From: Dysosmobacter sp. Marseille-Q4140
GTDB lineage: Bacteria > Bacillota > Clostridia > Oscillospirales > Oscillospiraceae
Assembly (NCBI GenBank): GCA_018228705.1
Contig: CP073694.1
Span: forward strand, 1,860,001 to 1,924,000
Reading direction: 5' to 3'
Length of the DNA stretch: 64,000 bases
Shown: piece by piece, positions 42,225 through 51,389 of the stretch
How the letters are laid out: every line of letters starts with the position of its first letter
Position numbering within the stretch: the first letter of the stretch is position 1
The notes under the pieces: generated by a model
The model's database searches: none
The model's input: only the letters and a program-made list of their open reading frames with translations
Told to the model about the DNA's origin: nothing
Made by a program: the position numbers and the translations under genes

Positions 42225-43022
42225 ATGGCGCAGGAACAGAGGGTGCTGTGGCTGGCGCCGGAGGAGATCCGGCCCAATCCCGCCCAGCCCCGGCGGACCT
42301 TTTTACAGGCGGAGCTGGAGGGCCTGGCGGACTCCATCCGCGCCCACGGCGTGCTCCAGCCCCTGACGGTGCGGCGGACGGAAGGCGGCTGGGAGCTGGT
42401 GGCGGGAGAGCGGCGGCTGCGGGCGGCGGTGCTGGCGGAGCAGAGCCGCGTGCCCTGCCTGGAGCGGACGGCGGACGACCAGTCCTCGGCGGCCCTGGCC
42501 CTGGTGGAGAACCTCCAGCGCCAGGACCTGCACTATCTGGAGGAGGCGGAGGCCATCGCCGCCTTCCTCCACCGGTCGGGTCTGACCCAGGAGGCGGCGG
42601 CGGAGCAGCTGGGGATGTCCCCCTCGGCCCTGGCCAACAAGCTGCGGCTGCTGCGCCTGAGCGCCGCCTGCCGCGCCGCCGTGACGGAGGGCGGCCTCAC
42701 CGAGCGCCACGCCCGGTGCCTGCTGCGGCTGGAGGACGAGGAAGAGCGCCTTGCCGCCGCGCGGCACTTCGTCTCCGCGGGGCTGAACGTGGCCCAGGCG
42801 GAGCGGTACGTGGACCGGCGGCTGGAGGTGCTCCAGTCCACGCCCCCCGCGGGGCGGCGGGCCTACATCATCAAAGACGTGCGGCTGTTCCTCAACAGCG
42901 TGGACCGGGGGGTGCGGCTGATCCGGGACGCCGGCGTGGACGCCCGAACGGAGCGGCAGGAGACGGAGGAGGACATCATCCTCACCATCCGCATCCCCAA
43001 GCGGCGGGAAAAACGGGCCTGA
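42225..43022 (+). CDS. ParB/Spo0J-family DNA-binding protein, Noc-like
   Basis: 265 residues. N-terminal ParB nuclease-like fold with box I-II motifs (RPNPAQPRRTF, GVLQPLTVRR, ELVAGERRLRAA, ALVENLQRQDLHYLEEA), then a helix-turn-helix (LTQEAAAEQLGMSPSALANKLRLLRL). It lacks the N-terminal Arg-finger peptide GLGRGLGALL that ParB proteins use to stimulate ParA, and it has no ParA partner beside it, so it is more like Noc, the nucleoid-occlusion paralogue. Perfect AGGAGGTGA site. The bona fide ParB lies 15 kb downstream. Confidence 0.88.
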   Translation: MAQEQRVLWLAPEEIRPNPAQPRRTFLQAELEGLADSIRAHGVLQPLTVRRTEGGWELVAGERRLRAAVLAEQSRVPCLERTADDQSSAALALVENLQRQDLHYLEEAEAIAAFLHRSGLTQEAAAEQLGMSPSALANKLRLLRLSAACRAAVTEGGLTERHARCLLRLEDEEERLAAARHFVSAGLNVAQAERYVDRRLEVLQSTPPAGRRAYIIKDVRLFLNSVDRGVRLIRDAGVDARTERQETEEDIILTIRIPKRREKRA

Positions 43023-43139
43023 AGGGCAGTTGTTACGGGATTGTAATGCATTTCCCAAAAAACTGTGCTAAAATTCATAATCAATGGCACCGTCCCCGGG
43101 GCGAGGCGCATTTCAATTCCCGGCAACAGGAGGGGCATC

Positions 43140-44972
43140 ATGGAGCAGAACACCGCACAGGCCATGGCGCCGAAACGGCTGAAAAAGGGCGGCAAAGGGC
43201 CGCTGATCATAACGGGCGCAGTTCTGGCGGTATTGATCGCCGCCTACATAGGCCTTTGCGCCTGGGCCAGTTCTCTGGATACCTTTTTTCAGGGTTATCA
43301 GATCAACGGCATTGACGTGGGCGGGCTGACTGCGGCCCAGGCCCAGGAAAAACTGACGCAGGAGCTGCCGGAGCGGGAGGTCCCCATCTATGAGACCCCT
43401 GACGGCACCGATCCGCACGGAACGGAGAACGAGGAGCCGCTCCTCATCCTGACCCTGGCCCAGCTGGGCTTTACTCCGGAGTCGGCCGGTGAGAGCGTCG
43501 GTATTCCCTTCTCCGACTGGGCGCAGGAGGCGCTGGACAGCCAGCGCGGGATGTCCTTTTTTGTCAAGGGCTTTTCCTATCTCAGCAGCCTGGTCCGGGG
43601 GGACGGCATGTGGTTTGGCTTCCCCCTCAGCGGCGATATAGAAGCCGCCGTGTCGGATCTGGCGGACCGTCTGGACCAGGAGGCGGTGGACGCCGCCTAC
43701 GAGCTGGGCGAGGACAGCATCTCCATCACCAAGCCCCGGGACGGCCGCTCTGTGAGCCAGGACGCCCTGCGCCAGTATCTGGCGCAGCTTGACGGTGCCT
43801 CCGTCAAGCTCTATGTCTCCTTCACCACCATCCCCGCCCAGATCCTGACCGTCCAGGAGATCTATGACGAGACCTCCGGCGAGGTGAAGAACGCCTCCTA
43901 CGACGCCGAGACCGACACCATCGTCCCTGAGCAGGTGGGCGCGGACTTCGACGTGGCCGCCGCCCAGATCGCCCTGGACGCGGCGGAGCCCGGCGAGACC
44001 ATCACCGTCCCCGCCCAGGTACAGCAGCCCACCGTCACCGCCGAGGCGCTGAAGGACCTGCTGTTCCGGGACGTGCTGGGCACCGCCCAGACCAAGGTGG
44101 GCGGCACCTCCGCCCGCAAGTCCAACGTGCAGCTCTCCGCCGCCACCATCGACGAGTATGTGCTCAACGCCGGGGAGACCTTCTCCTATAACGAGGCCGT
44201 GGGCCAGCGGACCGCCGCAAGAGGCTACAAGCCCGCCCCCGCCTACGTCCAGGGCGAGACCGTGGACGAGATCGGCGGCGGCATCTGCCAGACCTCCTCC
44301 ACGCTGTACCTGGCGTGCCTGCGGTCCAATCTGGAGATCACCGAGCGCTACGCCCACCGCTACATCCCCTCCTACATCCCCGCCGGCATGGACGCCACCG
44401 TCTCCTGGGGCGGTCCGGACTACAAGTTCACCAACAACACCGACTACCCCATCAAGGTCGTCACGACATATGCAAACAGCACCCTGACCGTGAAGATCCT
44501 GGGCACCAATATCGACGGGACCTATGCCAAGGTGACCAACGAGTACCTCTCCACCACCCCCTATGAAGTGGTCTATGAGGACGATCCCACCCTGGCCCCC
44601 GGCACGGAGAAGGTCAAGACCACGCCCTACACCGGCTACAAGTACAAGACCTACCGCCATGTGTACGCCGCCGACGGCACGCTGATCTCCTCCGCCTATG
44701 AGGCCACCAGCGACTACAAATCCCGCAACAAGGTGATCCTCCGGGGCCCGGCCCTGCCGGAGGCCCCGGCCACCGACCCCGGCACCGCCACGGACCCGGG
44801 CACCAGCACCGGTCCCGGCACCGCGACAGACCCCGGCACGGCCACTGATCCGGGCACCGTCACCGACCCCGGCACCAGCATCCTGCCGCCGGAGAACGGC
44901 AGTACCGGCGGCACTACGGACAGCGGCGGCCTGCCTGCGGACGTGCTGCCGGAGGACGCCCCCTTCCTGTGA
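43140..44972 (+). CDS. VanW family protein with peptidoglycan-binding-like domains
   Basis: 610 residues. One membrane anchor at about 20-42; two repeats of the PG_binding_4 type between 55 and 330 (INGIDVGGLTAAQAQEKL, ADFDVAAAQIALDAAEPGETITVP); VanW core from about 340 (LNAGETFSYNEAVGQRTAARGY, EIGGGICQTSSTLYLACLRSNLEITERYAHRY). The C-terminal 60 residues are a Thr/Pro/Gly tail of DPGT repeats, likely wall-spanning. The function of VanW is unknown. Start behind CAGGAGG. A possible extended -10 promoter (TGC-TAAAAT, 43069-43074) lies upstream. Confidence 0.92.
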   Translation: MEQNTAQAMAPKRLKKGGKGPLIITGAVLAVLIAAYIGLCAWASSLDTFFQGYQINGIDVGGLTAAQAQEKLTQELPEREVPIYETPDGTDPHGTENEEPLLILTLAQLGFTPESAGESVGIPFSDWAQEALDSQRGMSFFVKGFSYLSSLVRGDGMWFGFPLSGDIEAAVSDLADRLDQEAVDAAYELGEDSISITKPRDGRSVSQDALRQYLAQLDGASVKLYVSFTTIPAQILTVQEIYDETSGEVKNASYDAETDTIVPEQVGADFDVAAAQIALDAAEPGETITVPAQVQQPTVTAEALKDLLFRDVLGTAQTKVGGTSARKSNVQLSAATIDEYVLNAGETFSYNEAVGQRTAARGYKPAPAYVQGETVDEIGGGICQTSSTLYLACLRSNLEITERYAHRYIPSYIPAGMDATVSWGGPDYKFTNNTDYPIKVVTTYANSTLTVKILGTNIDGTYAKVTNEYLSTTPYEVVYEDDPTLAPGTEKVKTTPYTGYKYKTYRHVYAADGTLISSAYEATSDYKSRNKVILRGPALPEAPATDPGTATDPGTSTGPGTATDPGTATDPGTVTDPGTSILPPENGSTGGTTDSGGLPADVLPEDAPFL

Positions 44973-44994
44973 CGGCGATTTTTGGAAAATACAC

Positions 44995-45029
44995 AAAAGG
45001 CAGACGTGAAACGATCACGTCTGCCTTTT
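44995..45029 (+). terminator. Rho-independent terminator after vanW-like gene
   Basis: AAAAGGCAGACGTG/CACGTCTGCCTTTT stem with a 7-base loop. Confidence 0.88.
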
Positions 45030-45097
45030 CCTATCCGGCGCGCTCATGCCGGTCGTTTTTCGGCGCATACTAGGGCTGTGTGACGAAAAAAGGAGGG

Positions 45098-45745
45098 ATG
45101 GCCGTGGAGAAGGAGCGCCGGTGGCGGCGATGGCTGGGCCCGGCCCTGCTGGTGCTGGCCTTGGCGGCGCTGTGGCCCCTGCGGCGGGAGTTGACGGCCC
45201 AGGCCATCGCCCGCCGGTCTCCGGAGGGCTCGGCGCTGGCGGCGGCCTTTTTGCTGGGGCTGTATGTGCTCAAAAGCGTCACCTTCTGTGTGCCCATGTC
45301 GGCCCTGACGGCGGCGGGCGGGCTGCTGTTCCCCCTGCCGGCGGCATTGGCGGTGAACCTGTGCGGCGCGGCGGCGGCCCAGACGGCCCCCTTCCTCCTG
45401 GGCCGGCGGCGGCAGGGGGATCTGGAGGCCCTGGGCCGGAAGTACCCGAAGGCGGCGGCGCTGTGCCGCCCGCCGCCGGGTCGGCGGTGGCAGTCGGTCT
45501 TTCTGCTGCGGCTGGGCGGCGCCAGCCCCGGGGATCTGGTGAGCCTGCTGCTGGGGGCGGCGGGGGTGCCCTACGGCACCTATCTCTCCGCCGGGCTGCT
45601 GGGGGCGGCGCCCCGGGTGGCAGCGGCCACGGTGCTGGGCGCCGCCCTGTGGAGTCCCGGCAGCCCCCGGTTCTGGATCTCCCTGGCCGTGGGCGGCGGC
45701 CTGACGGCCCTGGCCCTTGCCCTCTGGCGGCTGCGGCGGCGCTGA
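45098..45745 (+). CDS. VTT (TVP38/TMEM64-like) membrane protein
   Basis: 215 residues with about five to six membrane segments. The SNARE-associated/VTT domain shows in VLKSVTFCVPMSALTAAGGLLFPLPAALAVNLCGAAAAQTAPFLLGR and in LLRLGGASPGDLVSLLLGAAGVPYGTYLSAGLLGAAPRV. Family members (DedA/TVP38) include lipid scramblases and transporters. The ATG sits very close to AAGGAGGG; a GTG two codons later has better spacing and may be the real start. Confidence 0.85.
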   Translation: MAVEKERRWRRWLGPALLVLALAALWPLRRELTAQAIARRSPEGSALAAAFLLGLYVLKSVTFCVPMSALTAAGGLLFPLPAALAVNLCGAAAAQTAPFLLGRRRQGDLEALGRKYPKAAALCRPPPGRRWQSVFLLRLGGASPGDLVSLLLGAAGVPYGTYLSAGLLGAAPRVAAATVLGAALWSPGSPRFWISLAVGGGLTALALALWRLRRR

Positions 45746-45806
45746 GACCCTTGCGCGGCCCGCCGTGCCGTGGTATCCTGGGAAAAACCCCGTCAAGGAG
45801 GCCGCC

Positions 45807-46253
45807 ATGGAGATCCTGGAAGTCCGGCGCCGGAGCGGCGCCCTGCTGGAACAGCTCCTGGAGCTGTGGGAGCGGTCCGTCCGCGCCAGCCACACCTTTT
45901 TGTCGCCGGCGGAGATCGCCGCCATCCGGCCCGATGTGCCCGGCGCCCTGACCCAGGTGCCCCATCTGGTGATCGCCTGGGAGCGGGAGACGCCGCTGGG
46001 CTTTCTGGGGGCGGAGGGACGGCGGCTGGAGATGCTCTTTCTGGAGCCGGAGGCCCGGGGCCGGGGGATCGGCACCGCCCTGGTCCGGTACGCCCTGGAC
46101 GCCTACTCCCTGCGGGAGGTGACCGTCAACGAGCAGAACATCGCGGCCCGGGGCTTTTACGAGCATTTGGGCTTCCGGACGGTCCGGCGGACGCCGCTGG
46201 ACGAACAGGGCCGGCCCTATCCCCTGCTGTACATGGAGCTGCTGGAGCCGTAA
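45807..46253 (+). CDS. GNAT family N-acetyltransferase
   Basis: 148 residues, one GNAT domain. The acetyl-CoA site is LEPEARGRGIGTALVRYAL (RGxGIG), and NIAARGFYEHLGFRTVRR is the C-terminal motif B. The N-terminal LWERSVRASHTFLSPAEIAAI resembles YjaB/PhnO-type enzymes. Acceptor unknown. Start behind CAAGGAGG. Confidence 0.92.
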   Translation: MEILEVRRRSGALLEQLLELWERSVRASHTFLSPAEIAAIRPDVPGALTQVPHLVIAWERETPLGFLGAEGRRLEMLFLEPEARGRGIGTALVRYALDAYSLREVTVNEQNIAARGFYEHLGFRTVRRTPLDEQGRPYPLLYMELLEP

Positions 46254-46294
46254 AAAACCTCCGTCCGCGGAAACCGCGGACGGAGGTCCTTTTT
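46252..46294. terminator. Bidirectional terminator
   Basis: ACCTCCGTCCGCGG/CCGCGGACGGAGGT stem with A and T tracts on the two sides, between the convergent GNAT gene and the helicase-loader gene. Confidence 0.9.
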
Positions 46295-46295
46295 C

Positions 46296-47291
46296 TTATT
46301 CCCGCTCCTTGCGCTGGATGCGGATGTCCTTTCCGAAGAAGGGCAGGATCTGGTACTCCCCCTCGATCCGGGAGGCGGTCTGGGCGCCGTAGCGCCCGGC
46401 CAGCTCCACGACCTTCAGGTTGGTGCTGAGGATGGTGGAGCGCCGCTCCATGAGGCGGGTGTTGAGGATCTGGTACAGGGCGCTCTGGACGAAGGCGGTG
46501 GTCATCTCCGTGCCCAGGTCGTCCAGGATCAGCAGGTCGCAGGTCATCACCCGGTTCACGTCTCCCTCGGCCTCCCCCTCTTCCCGGCCGAACTTCCGGT
46601 CCTCGAACCGCTGGAAGATGTGGGCGGCGGTGTCGTAGACCACGGACCAGCCGTCGCCGCTGACCTCCCGGGCCATGGCGGCGGAGAGGAAGGTCTTGCC
46701 CAGGCCCGGCGGCCCGGTGAGCAGCAGATTGCCGCTGCCCGGCGCGGCGAAGGTCTCGGCGTACTCCCTGCAGATGCCGTACACCCGCTCCATGTTCTTC
46801 CGGGCGGAGATGCCCAGGGGATACAGCGTCTCCGTGGAGTACCAGTCCAGGGAGAAGTTCTCAAAGCTCTGGCCGCCCAGGTCCAGCATCCGGCTGAGTT
46901 CCTTTTGCTGCTCCCGGGCGTAGTAATTGCGCAGGCACCGGCACATCTCGCCGCCCCGGTAGCCGCTGTCCCCGCACAGGGCGCAGGCGGGCTTGTTCTC
47001 CAGGCAGTCCTGAGGCAGGCCCATCTTCTCCAGCAGCGCCCGCTTCTCCTCCTGGAGGCTCAGGTTCTCGTCCCGCAGCACCTCCAGGGCGGGCATGGGG
47101 TCCGTGCCCCGCCGCAGGGCTGAGGAGATGATGCGGCTGGTGGTGGAGCGCAGCTCGGCGTCGATCTGCCGCAGCCGGGGCTGGCGGCGGAAGATCGTCT
47201 CCCGCCGCTCCTGAAAGCGGGTCTCCCGCTCCTGCCGGTCCTCCTCGAACCGCGCGATGGCCCGGCGCAGGACCCGTCCGTCATAGGCCAT
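46296..47291 (-). CDS. DnaC/DnaI-type replicative helicase loader
   Basis: 331 residues. A coiled N-terminal region, then a zinc-binding part (CALCGDSGYRGGEMCRCLRNYY), then the AAA+ ATPase: Walker A LLLTGPPGLGKTFLSAAMAREV near residue 190, Walker B DLLILDDLGTE near 250, sensor ILSTNL. It would load the DnaB-type helicase onto DNA at origins or restart sites. It is paired with the DnaD-domain gene 4 bases upstream. Confidence 0.93.
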   Translation of the reverse strand: MAYDGRVLRRAIARFEEDRQERETRFQERRETIFRRQPRLRQIDAELRSTTSRIISSALRRGTDPMPALEVLRDENLSLQEEKRALLEKMGLPQDCLENKPACALCGDSGYRGGEMCRCLRNYYAREQQKELSRMLDLGGQSFENFSLDWYSTETLYPLGISARKNMERVYGICREYAETFAAPGSGNLLLTGPPGLGKTFLSAAMAREVSGDGWSVVYDTAAHIFQRFEDRKFGREEGEAEGDVNRVMTCDLLILDDLGTEMTTAFVQSALYQILNTRLMERRSTILSTNLKVVELAGRYGAQTASRIEGEYQILPFFGKDIRIQRKERE

Positions 47292-47295
47292 ATGC

Positions 47296-48222
47296 TCACA
47301 CCCCCTTGTCCCGCTGATCGATGTACTTCTTCATCCAGGCCACGTCCTGGACGTCGGCGGCAGCCGCCGCCGGACCGGGCCGGGCCGCCGGACGGTCTCC
47401 CGCCCGGATCTCCGCCTCCGTGTGGAGGCCCGCCTCGTGCCAGCGGCGCAGAATCCCGTTGCAGTAGGCCCACTTCAGCTCGTGGCACTTCAAAATCGTC
47501 TTGTCGCAGGCGATGGCCACCGTCTCCGGCGGGAAGCCCATCTCCTGCCAGGCGAGCAGATACTTCTCCTCCGACGGGGAGGGGAACCGGTCCCCCAGGC
47601 CCAGGGCCCGCATGTACCGGGGCAGCAGGTCCTGGCGCTGGGCGTATTTGCGCAGGTACTCCGCCGCGGCGGCCTGGGTGTCGATCCCAAGCCTTGCCCA
47701 GGCGTAGCCCTCCTTCTCGATCTGCTTCATACCCGGGCGGCGGCCCTCGCCGGACCGGCGCCGGACCCGCTCCACGCAGTGGCAGACCAGTAAGTACACC
47801 ACGTCCGCCGGAAGCCCCAGGTAGTCCGTGAGCCCCAGCAGCACCGCCACGTCCGGCGTGGTCAGCCGCTTGCCCAGCTTCCGCTCCACCTGGTCCGTCA
47901 GGGCCCGGAACTCGGCGCTGCGCTCCAGCCGCTCCGCCACGTCGGCGCGCTGGTAGTCGGGCTTTTCCTCCGCCGGCTCCGGCGGCGGCTCCGCGGCGGC
48001 CACCAGGCCCAGCTGCCGCAGGGCGGCCTCCGCCGCCTCGATCCGCTCCCGGTCCCAGCGCAGCTCGCCCGCCAGGGAACGGGGCGCCACGGCCCCCCGC
48101 CGCCGCAGCAGCGCCAGATATAAAAGCGCCGCGTCGCCGTCGCCCTTTTCCAGCAGGCGCTTCACCGCCCCGCCGGAGAGGGTGACGCCCTCGTCTCCGG
48201 TCTCGATCAGGCATCCGGCCAT
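47296..48222 (-). CDS. DnaD domain protein
   Basis: 308 residues. The N-terminal part looks like a winged helix (LLYLALLRRRGAVAPRSLAGELRWDRERIEAAEAALRQLGLV); the C-terminal DnaB_2/DnaD domain from about 210 has YLLAWQEMGFPPETVAIACDKTILKCHELKWAYCNGILRRWHEAGL, including the YCNGILRRW signature that corresponds to YxxxIxxxW. Primosome proteins of this kind work with the DnaI loader, encoded next. A Pro/Ala-rich linker precedes the C-terminus. Confidence 0.92.
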   Translation of the reverse strand: MAGCLIETGDEGVTLSGGAVKRLLEKGDGDAALLYLALLRRRGAVAPRSLAGELRWDRERIEAAEAALRQLGLVAAAEPPPEPAEEKPDYQRADVAERLERSAEFRALTDQVERKLGKRLTTPDVAVLLGLTDYLGLPADVVYLLVCHCVERVRRRSGEGRRPGMKQIEKEGYAWARLGIDTQAAAAEYLRKYAQRQDLLPRYMRALGLGDRFPSPSEEKYLLAWQEMGFPPETVAIACDKTILKCHELKWAYCNGILRRWHEAGLHTEAEIRAGDRPAARPGPAAAAADVQDVAWMKKYIDQRDKGV

Positions 48223-48254
48223 GGTCCCGCCTCCCCTCGTCTCAAGTCCTCCCT

Positions 48255-48283
48255 ATTCTACACGAAATTCCCCGGCAGAACAA
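48255..48283 (-). promoter_or_regulatory. Promoter of the dnaD-dnaC pair
   Basis: Minus strand: TTGTTC (48278-48283), 17-bp spacer, TAGAAT (48255-48260), about 30 bases before the start. Confidence 0.65.
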
Positions 48284-48484
48284 GTCCCCCTTTTTTCCTG
48301 CGGCCTTTCCCGCCAAGGGGGAAAATCCCACCGGGGCTGTGAATTTTTTTCAAATTCCGGGGTTTTTTCTGGCGCTTTCGCCCATGGTATGGTATACTGA
48401 GAGCGATCTTATGGCCATGGGCCGGGATCCGGGCCGGCACGCTTTGCTCCGGCCGTCAAATCACACGAAAGAGGGGGCCCTGTT

Positions 48485-48817
48485 ATGGCCAATCGGGTAG
48501 TCGTCAATATCTGCGGCGAGGAATACACCTTCATTGCGGAGGAGTCCGCCTCCTATATGCAGCGGGTGGGCGCCTATGTGGGCGACAAGATGAATGAGGT
48601 CCTCAGCGGCACCAAGGTGGGCCGCACCGACGCCGCCGTCCTCACCGCCGCCAATATCGCCGACGAGCTGTTCAAGGCCCAGGCCGCGGCGGAGCAGCTG
48701 CGCAGCCAGATCAAGGGCTATCTGGACGAGGCCTCCAAGGCCCAGAGCGAGGTCAGCGAACTCAAGCGGGAGATCTTCCGCCTGCAGCAGCGGCTGGACA
48801 ACCGGAACAAGGGATGA
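48485..48817 (+). CDS. zapA: Cell division protein ZapA
   Basis: 110 residues. Start MANRVVVNICGEEYTFIAEESASYMQRVGAYVGDKM is the ZapA globular head, followed by a long coiled coil (AAAEQLRSQIKGYLDEASKAQSEVSELKREIFRLQQRL). ZapA bundles FtsZ filaments at the division site. An extended -10 (TGG-TATACT, 48393-48398) lies upstream. The gene overlaps the U32 gene by 4 bases (ATGA). Confidence 0.94.
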   Translation: MANRVVVNICGEEYTFIAEESASYMQRVGAYVGDKMNEVLSGTKVGRTDAAVLTAANIADELFKAQAAAEQLRSQIKGYLDEASKAQSEVSELKREIFRLQQRLDNRNKG

Positions 48818-50868
48818 GGCCGGAGCTGCTCTCCCCCGCCGGCTCGCCGGAGGCCCTGCGCGCCGCCGTGCAGAACGGGGCCGACGCGGTGTACCTGGGC
48901 TGGGGGACCTTCAACGCCCGCCAGGGCGCCAAGAATTTTTCGGACGCCGAATTTGCCGACGCCCTGCTCTACTGTCACGAGCGGGGCGTGCGGGTCTTTT
49001 TGACCCTCAATACCCTGGTGACGGACCGGGAGCTGCCCCGGGCCCTGGACACCGCCGCGGCCGCCGCCCGCCTGGGCGTGGACGCCGTGCTGGTCCAGGA
49101 CTGGGGGCTTTTCTTGCTGCTGCGGCAGATGCTGCCGGACCTGCCGGTCCACGCCAGCACCCAGATGAGCGCCTTCACCGCCGGGGCCGCAAAGCTCCTG
49201 GCGGCGGACGGGTGCGAGCGGGTGGTGCTGGCCCGGGAGTGCTCCGCGGCGGACACCGCCGCCATCTGCGCCGCCTGCCCGGCGGAGATCGAGATTTTTG
49301 CCCACGGGGCCCTTTGCATGTGCTACTCCGGCCAGTGCGAGATGAGCGCCCTGATCGGCGGCCGCTCGGGCAACCGGGGCCGCTGCGCCCAGCCCTGCCG
49401 CCTGCCCTACGCGGCGGTGGGCGGGAAAAAGGGCAATCCCTACCCCCTGAGCCTGAAGGACAACTGCATGGCCGCCTCCCTGGAGGAGGCCGCGGAGATG
49501 GGCGTTTCCTGTTTGAAGCTGGAGGGCCGCATGAAGCGGCCGGAGTACGTGGCCGTGGTGACGCGGATCTATGACCGGCTGCTCGCGGAGGGCCGGGGCC
49601 CCACCGCCGCCGAGGCGGCGGAGCTGGAGGCGGCCTTCTCCCGCTCCGGCTTCACCGACGGGTACTGGCAGGGCCATACCGGAAAGGACATGTTCGGCAC
49701 CCGGCCCGCCGGGGCCGCGGACCCCAGAGAGCTGTTCGAGGCGGCCAAGGCCGCCTATGAGAAGGGCGACATGCGGACCGTGGGCGTGGACCTGTCCTGC
49801 ACCGTCGCCGCCGGAGTCCCCTGTACCCTGACCGCCGCCGACCGGGACGGCCACGCCGTCACCGTCACCGGTCCCGTGCCGGAGGCCGCCCGGACCCGCG
49901 CCCTCACCGGCGCGGACCTGGAGGCCCGCCTGCGCAAGACCGGCGGCACCGCCTACCGCTGCGAAACGGTGGTGACGGCGGTGGACGAGGGCCTGTCCCT
50001 CTCCGCCAGCGCCGTCAACGGCCTGCGCCGCGACGCCCTGGCGGCCCTGACGGAGGCCCGGACCGCGCCGCCTGCGCGCCGCCTGCTGCCCCAGCCCCCG
50101 GCGCCGGAGGACACCTGCTCCGCCGCCGAACCGGCGCTGACCGTGTCGGTGGCCCGGCGGGACCAGCTGACGGAGGACCTTCTCTCCCTGGGCCCCGCCC
50201 GGGTGTATGTGCCCCTGGAGGTTCTGGCGGACATGGACGCCCTGCCGGCGGGCCGGACGGAGTGGTGCGCCGCGCTGCCCCGGGTGTGGCGGGACCGGGA
50301 CGAGGAGACGCTCCGGTCCTGGCTGGAGCGGGCCGGAGAGCTGGGCGTCACCGGTGCGCTGCTGGGCAACATCGGCCATGTGCCCCTGACCGAGGGGCTG
50401 GGCCTGACCCGGTACGGCGACTTCGGCCTCAACGTGTTCAACAGCCGCTCCCTGGAGTATCTCCGCCGCAAGGGGCTGCAGGGCGCCTGCGTGTCCTTTG
50501 AGCTGCGCTTTTCCCAGATCCGGGATCTCGCCAAGTGCCTGCCGGCGGAGGCCATCGTCTACGGCCGCCTGCCCCTGATGATCACGGAGCACGACCTCAC
50601 CGCCGGAGGCGTCACGGCCCTGCGGGACCGGACCGGGGCGGAGTTCCCCCTGCTTAGCGCCTTCGGCCGCCGGACGGAGATCCAGAACAGCCGCCCGCTG
50701 TGGCTGGCGGACCGGACCGACTGGCGCCGCCTGGGCCTGGCCCACGCCCGCCTGCGCTTCACCACCGAGACGGCGGCGGAGTGCGTCCGGGTGTTCCGGG
50801 ACTACCTGACCGGCGCCGCGCCGGAGGGGACTTTTACCCGGGGCCTCTACGAGCGGGGTGTGGAATGA
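48814..50868 (+). CDS. Peptidase U32 family protein (RlhA-like, with DUF3656)
   Basis: 684 residues. Start ELLSPAGSPEALRAAVQNGADAVYLGWGTFNAR; the U32 signature lies in EIFAHGALCMCYSGQCEMSALIGGRSGNRGRCAQPCRLPY near residue 165-205, whose cysteines could hold an iron-sulfur cluster; then LKLEGRMKRPEYVAVVTRIYD. A DUF3656-type middle domain and a second barrel follow, as in E. coli RlhA, which hydroxylates a 23S rRNA cytidine. The rRNA role is by analogy. Translation is coupled to zapA, a frequent Firmicute pairing. Confidence 0.88.
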   Translation: MRPELLSPAGSPEALRAAVQNGADAVYLGWGTFNARQGAKNFSDAEFADALLYCHERGVRVFLTLNTLVTDRELPRALDTAAAAARLGVDAVLVQDWGLFLLLRQMLPDLPVHASTQMSAFTAGAAKLLAADGCERVVLARECSAADTAAICAACPAEIEIFAHGALCMCYSGQCEMSALIGGRSGNRGRCAQPCRLPYAAVGGKKGNPYPLSLKDNCMAASLEEAAEMGVSCLKLEGRMKRPEYVAVVTRIYDRLLAEGRGPTAAEAAELEAAFSRSGFTDGYWQGHTGKDMFGTRPAGAADPRELFEAAKAAYEKGDMRTVGVDLSCTVAAGVPCTLTAADRDGHAVTVTGPVPEAARTRALTGADLEARLRKTGGTAYRCETVVTAVDEGLSLSASAVNGLRRDALAALTEARTAPPARRLLPQPPAPEDTCSAAEPALTVSVARRDQLTEDLLSLGPARVYVPLEVLADMDALPAGRTEWCAALPRVWRDRDEETLRSWLERAGELGVTGALLGNIGHVPLTEGLGLTRYGDFGLNVFNSRSLEYLRRKGLQGACVSFELRFSQIRDLAKCLPAEAIVYGRLPLMITEHDLTAGGVTALRDRTGAEFPLLSAFGRRTEIQNSRPLWLADRTDWRRLGLAHARLRFTTETAAECVRVFRDYLTGAAPEGTFTRGLYERGVE

Positions 50869-50949
50869 GGGCTCCGGCGGAGAAAATCCGCTCCTATCCG
50901 TAATATATCATTTAAATTCTACGAATTGTATTTACTTTTGGAGTTTCAT

Positions 50950-51381
50950 ATGGAAGAGATCAAGGTAAAATACTTTGTGGACGATATCGACGAGCTGTGC
51001 TACGTGGACGGCAAATCCGACTGGATCGACCTCCACGCGGCGGAGGACGTGACCATGAAGGCCGGGGAGTTCCGGCTGATCCCCCTGGGGGTAGCCATCG
51101 CGCTGCCGGAGGGGTATGAGGCCCACATCGTCCCCCGCAGCTCCACCTTCAAAAACTACGGGCTTTTGCAGACCAACTCCATGGGCGTGGTGGACTACAC
51201 CTACCGGGGCGACGGCGACCAGTGGCGGATGCCCGCCTACGCCACCCGGGACGTGACCATCGAGAAAAACGCCCGGATCTGCCAGTTCCGCATCGTGAAA
51301 AACCAGCCGCCCCTGCGCTTCGTGCGGGTGGAGCGGCTGGAGGGGCCGGACCGGGGCGGCTTCGGCTCCACGGGAAAGTGA
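50950..51381 (+). CDS. dut: dUTP diphosphatase
   Basis: 143 residues. The trimeric dUTPase motifs are present: WIDLHAAEDV (I), PRSSTFKNYGLLQTNSMGVVDYTYRGD (II-III), RICQFRIVKNQPP (IV) and the glycine-rich FGSTGK end (V). The DYTYRGDG active-site loop holds the catalytic Asp. The enzyme removes dUTP and supplies dUMP. The ATG behind TGGAG was preferred to one 24 bases upstream that lies in AT-rich non-coding sequence. Confidence 0.93.
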   Translation: MEEIKVKYFVDDIDELCYVDGKSDWIDLHAAEDVTMKAGEFRLIPLGVAIALPEGYEAHIVPRSSTFKNYGLLQTNSMGVVDYTYRGDGDQWRMPAYATRDVTIEKNARICQFRIVKNQPPLRFVRVERLEGPDRGGFGSTGK

Positions 51382-51389
51382 GGCGCGCC

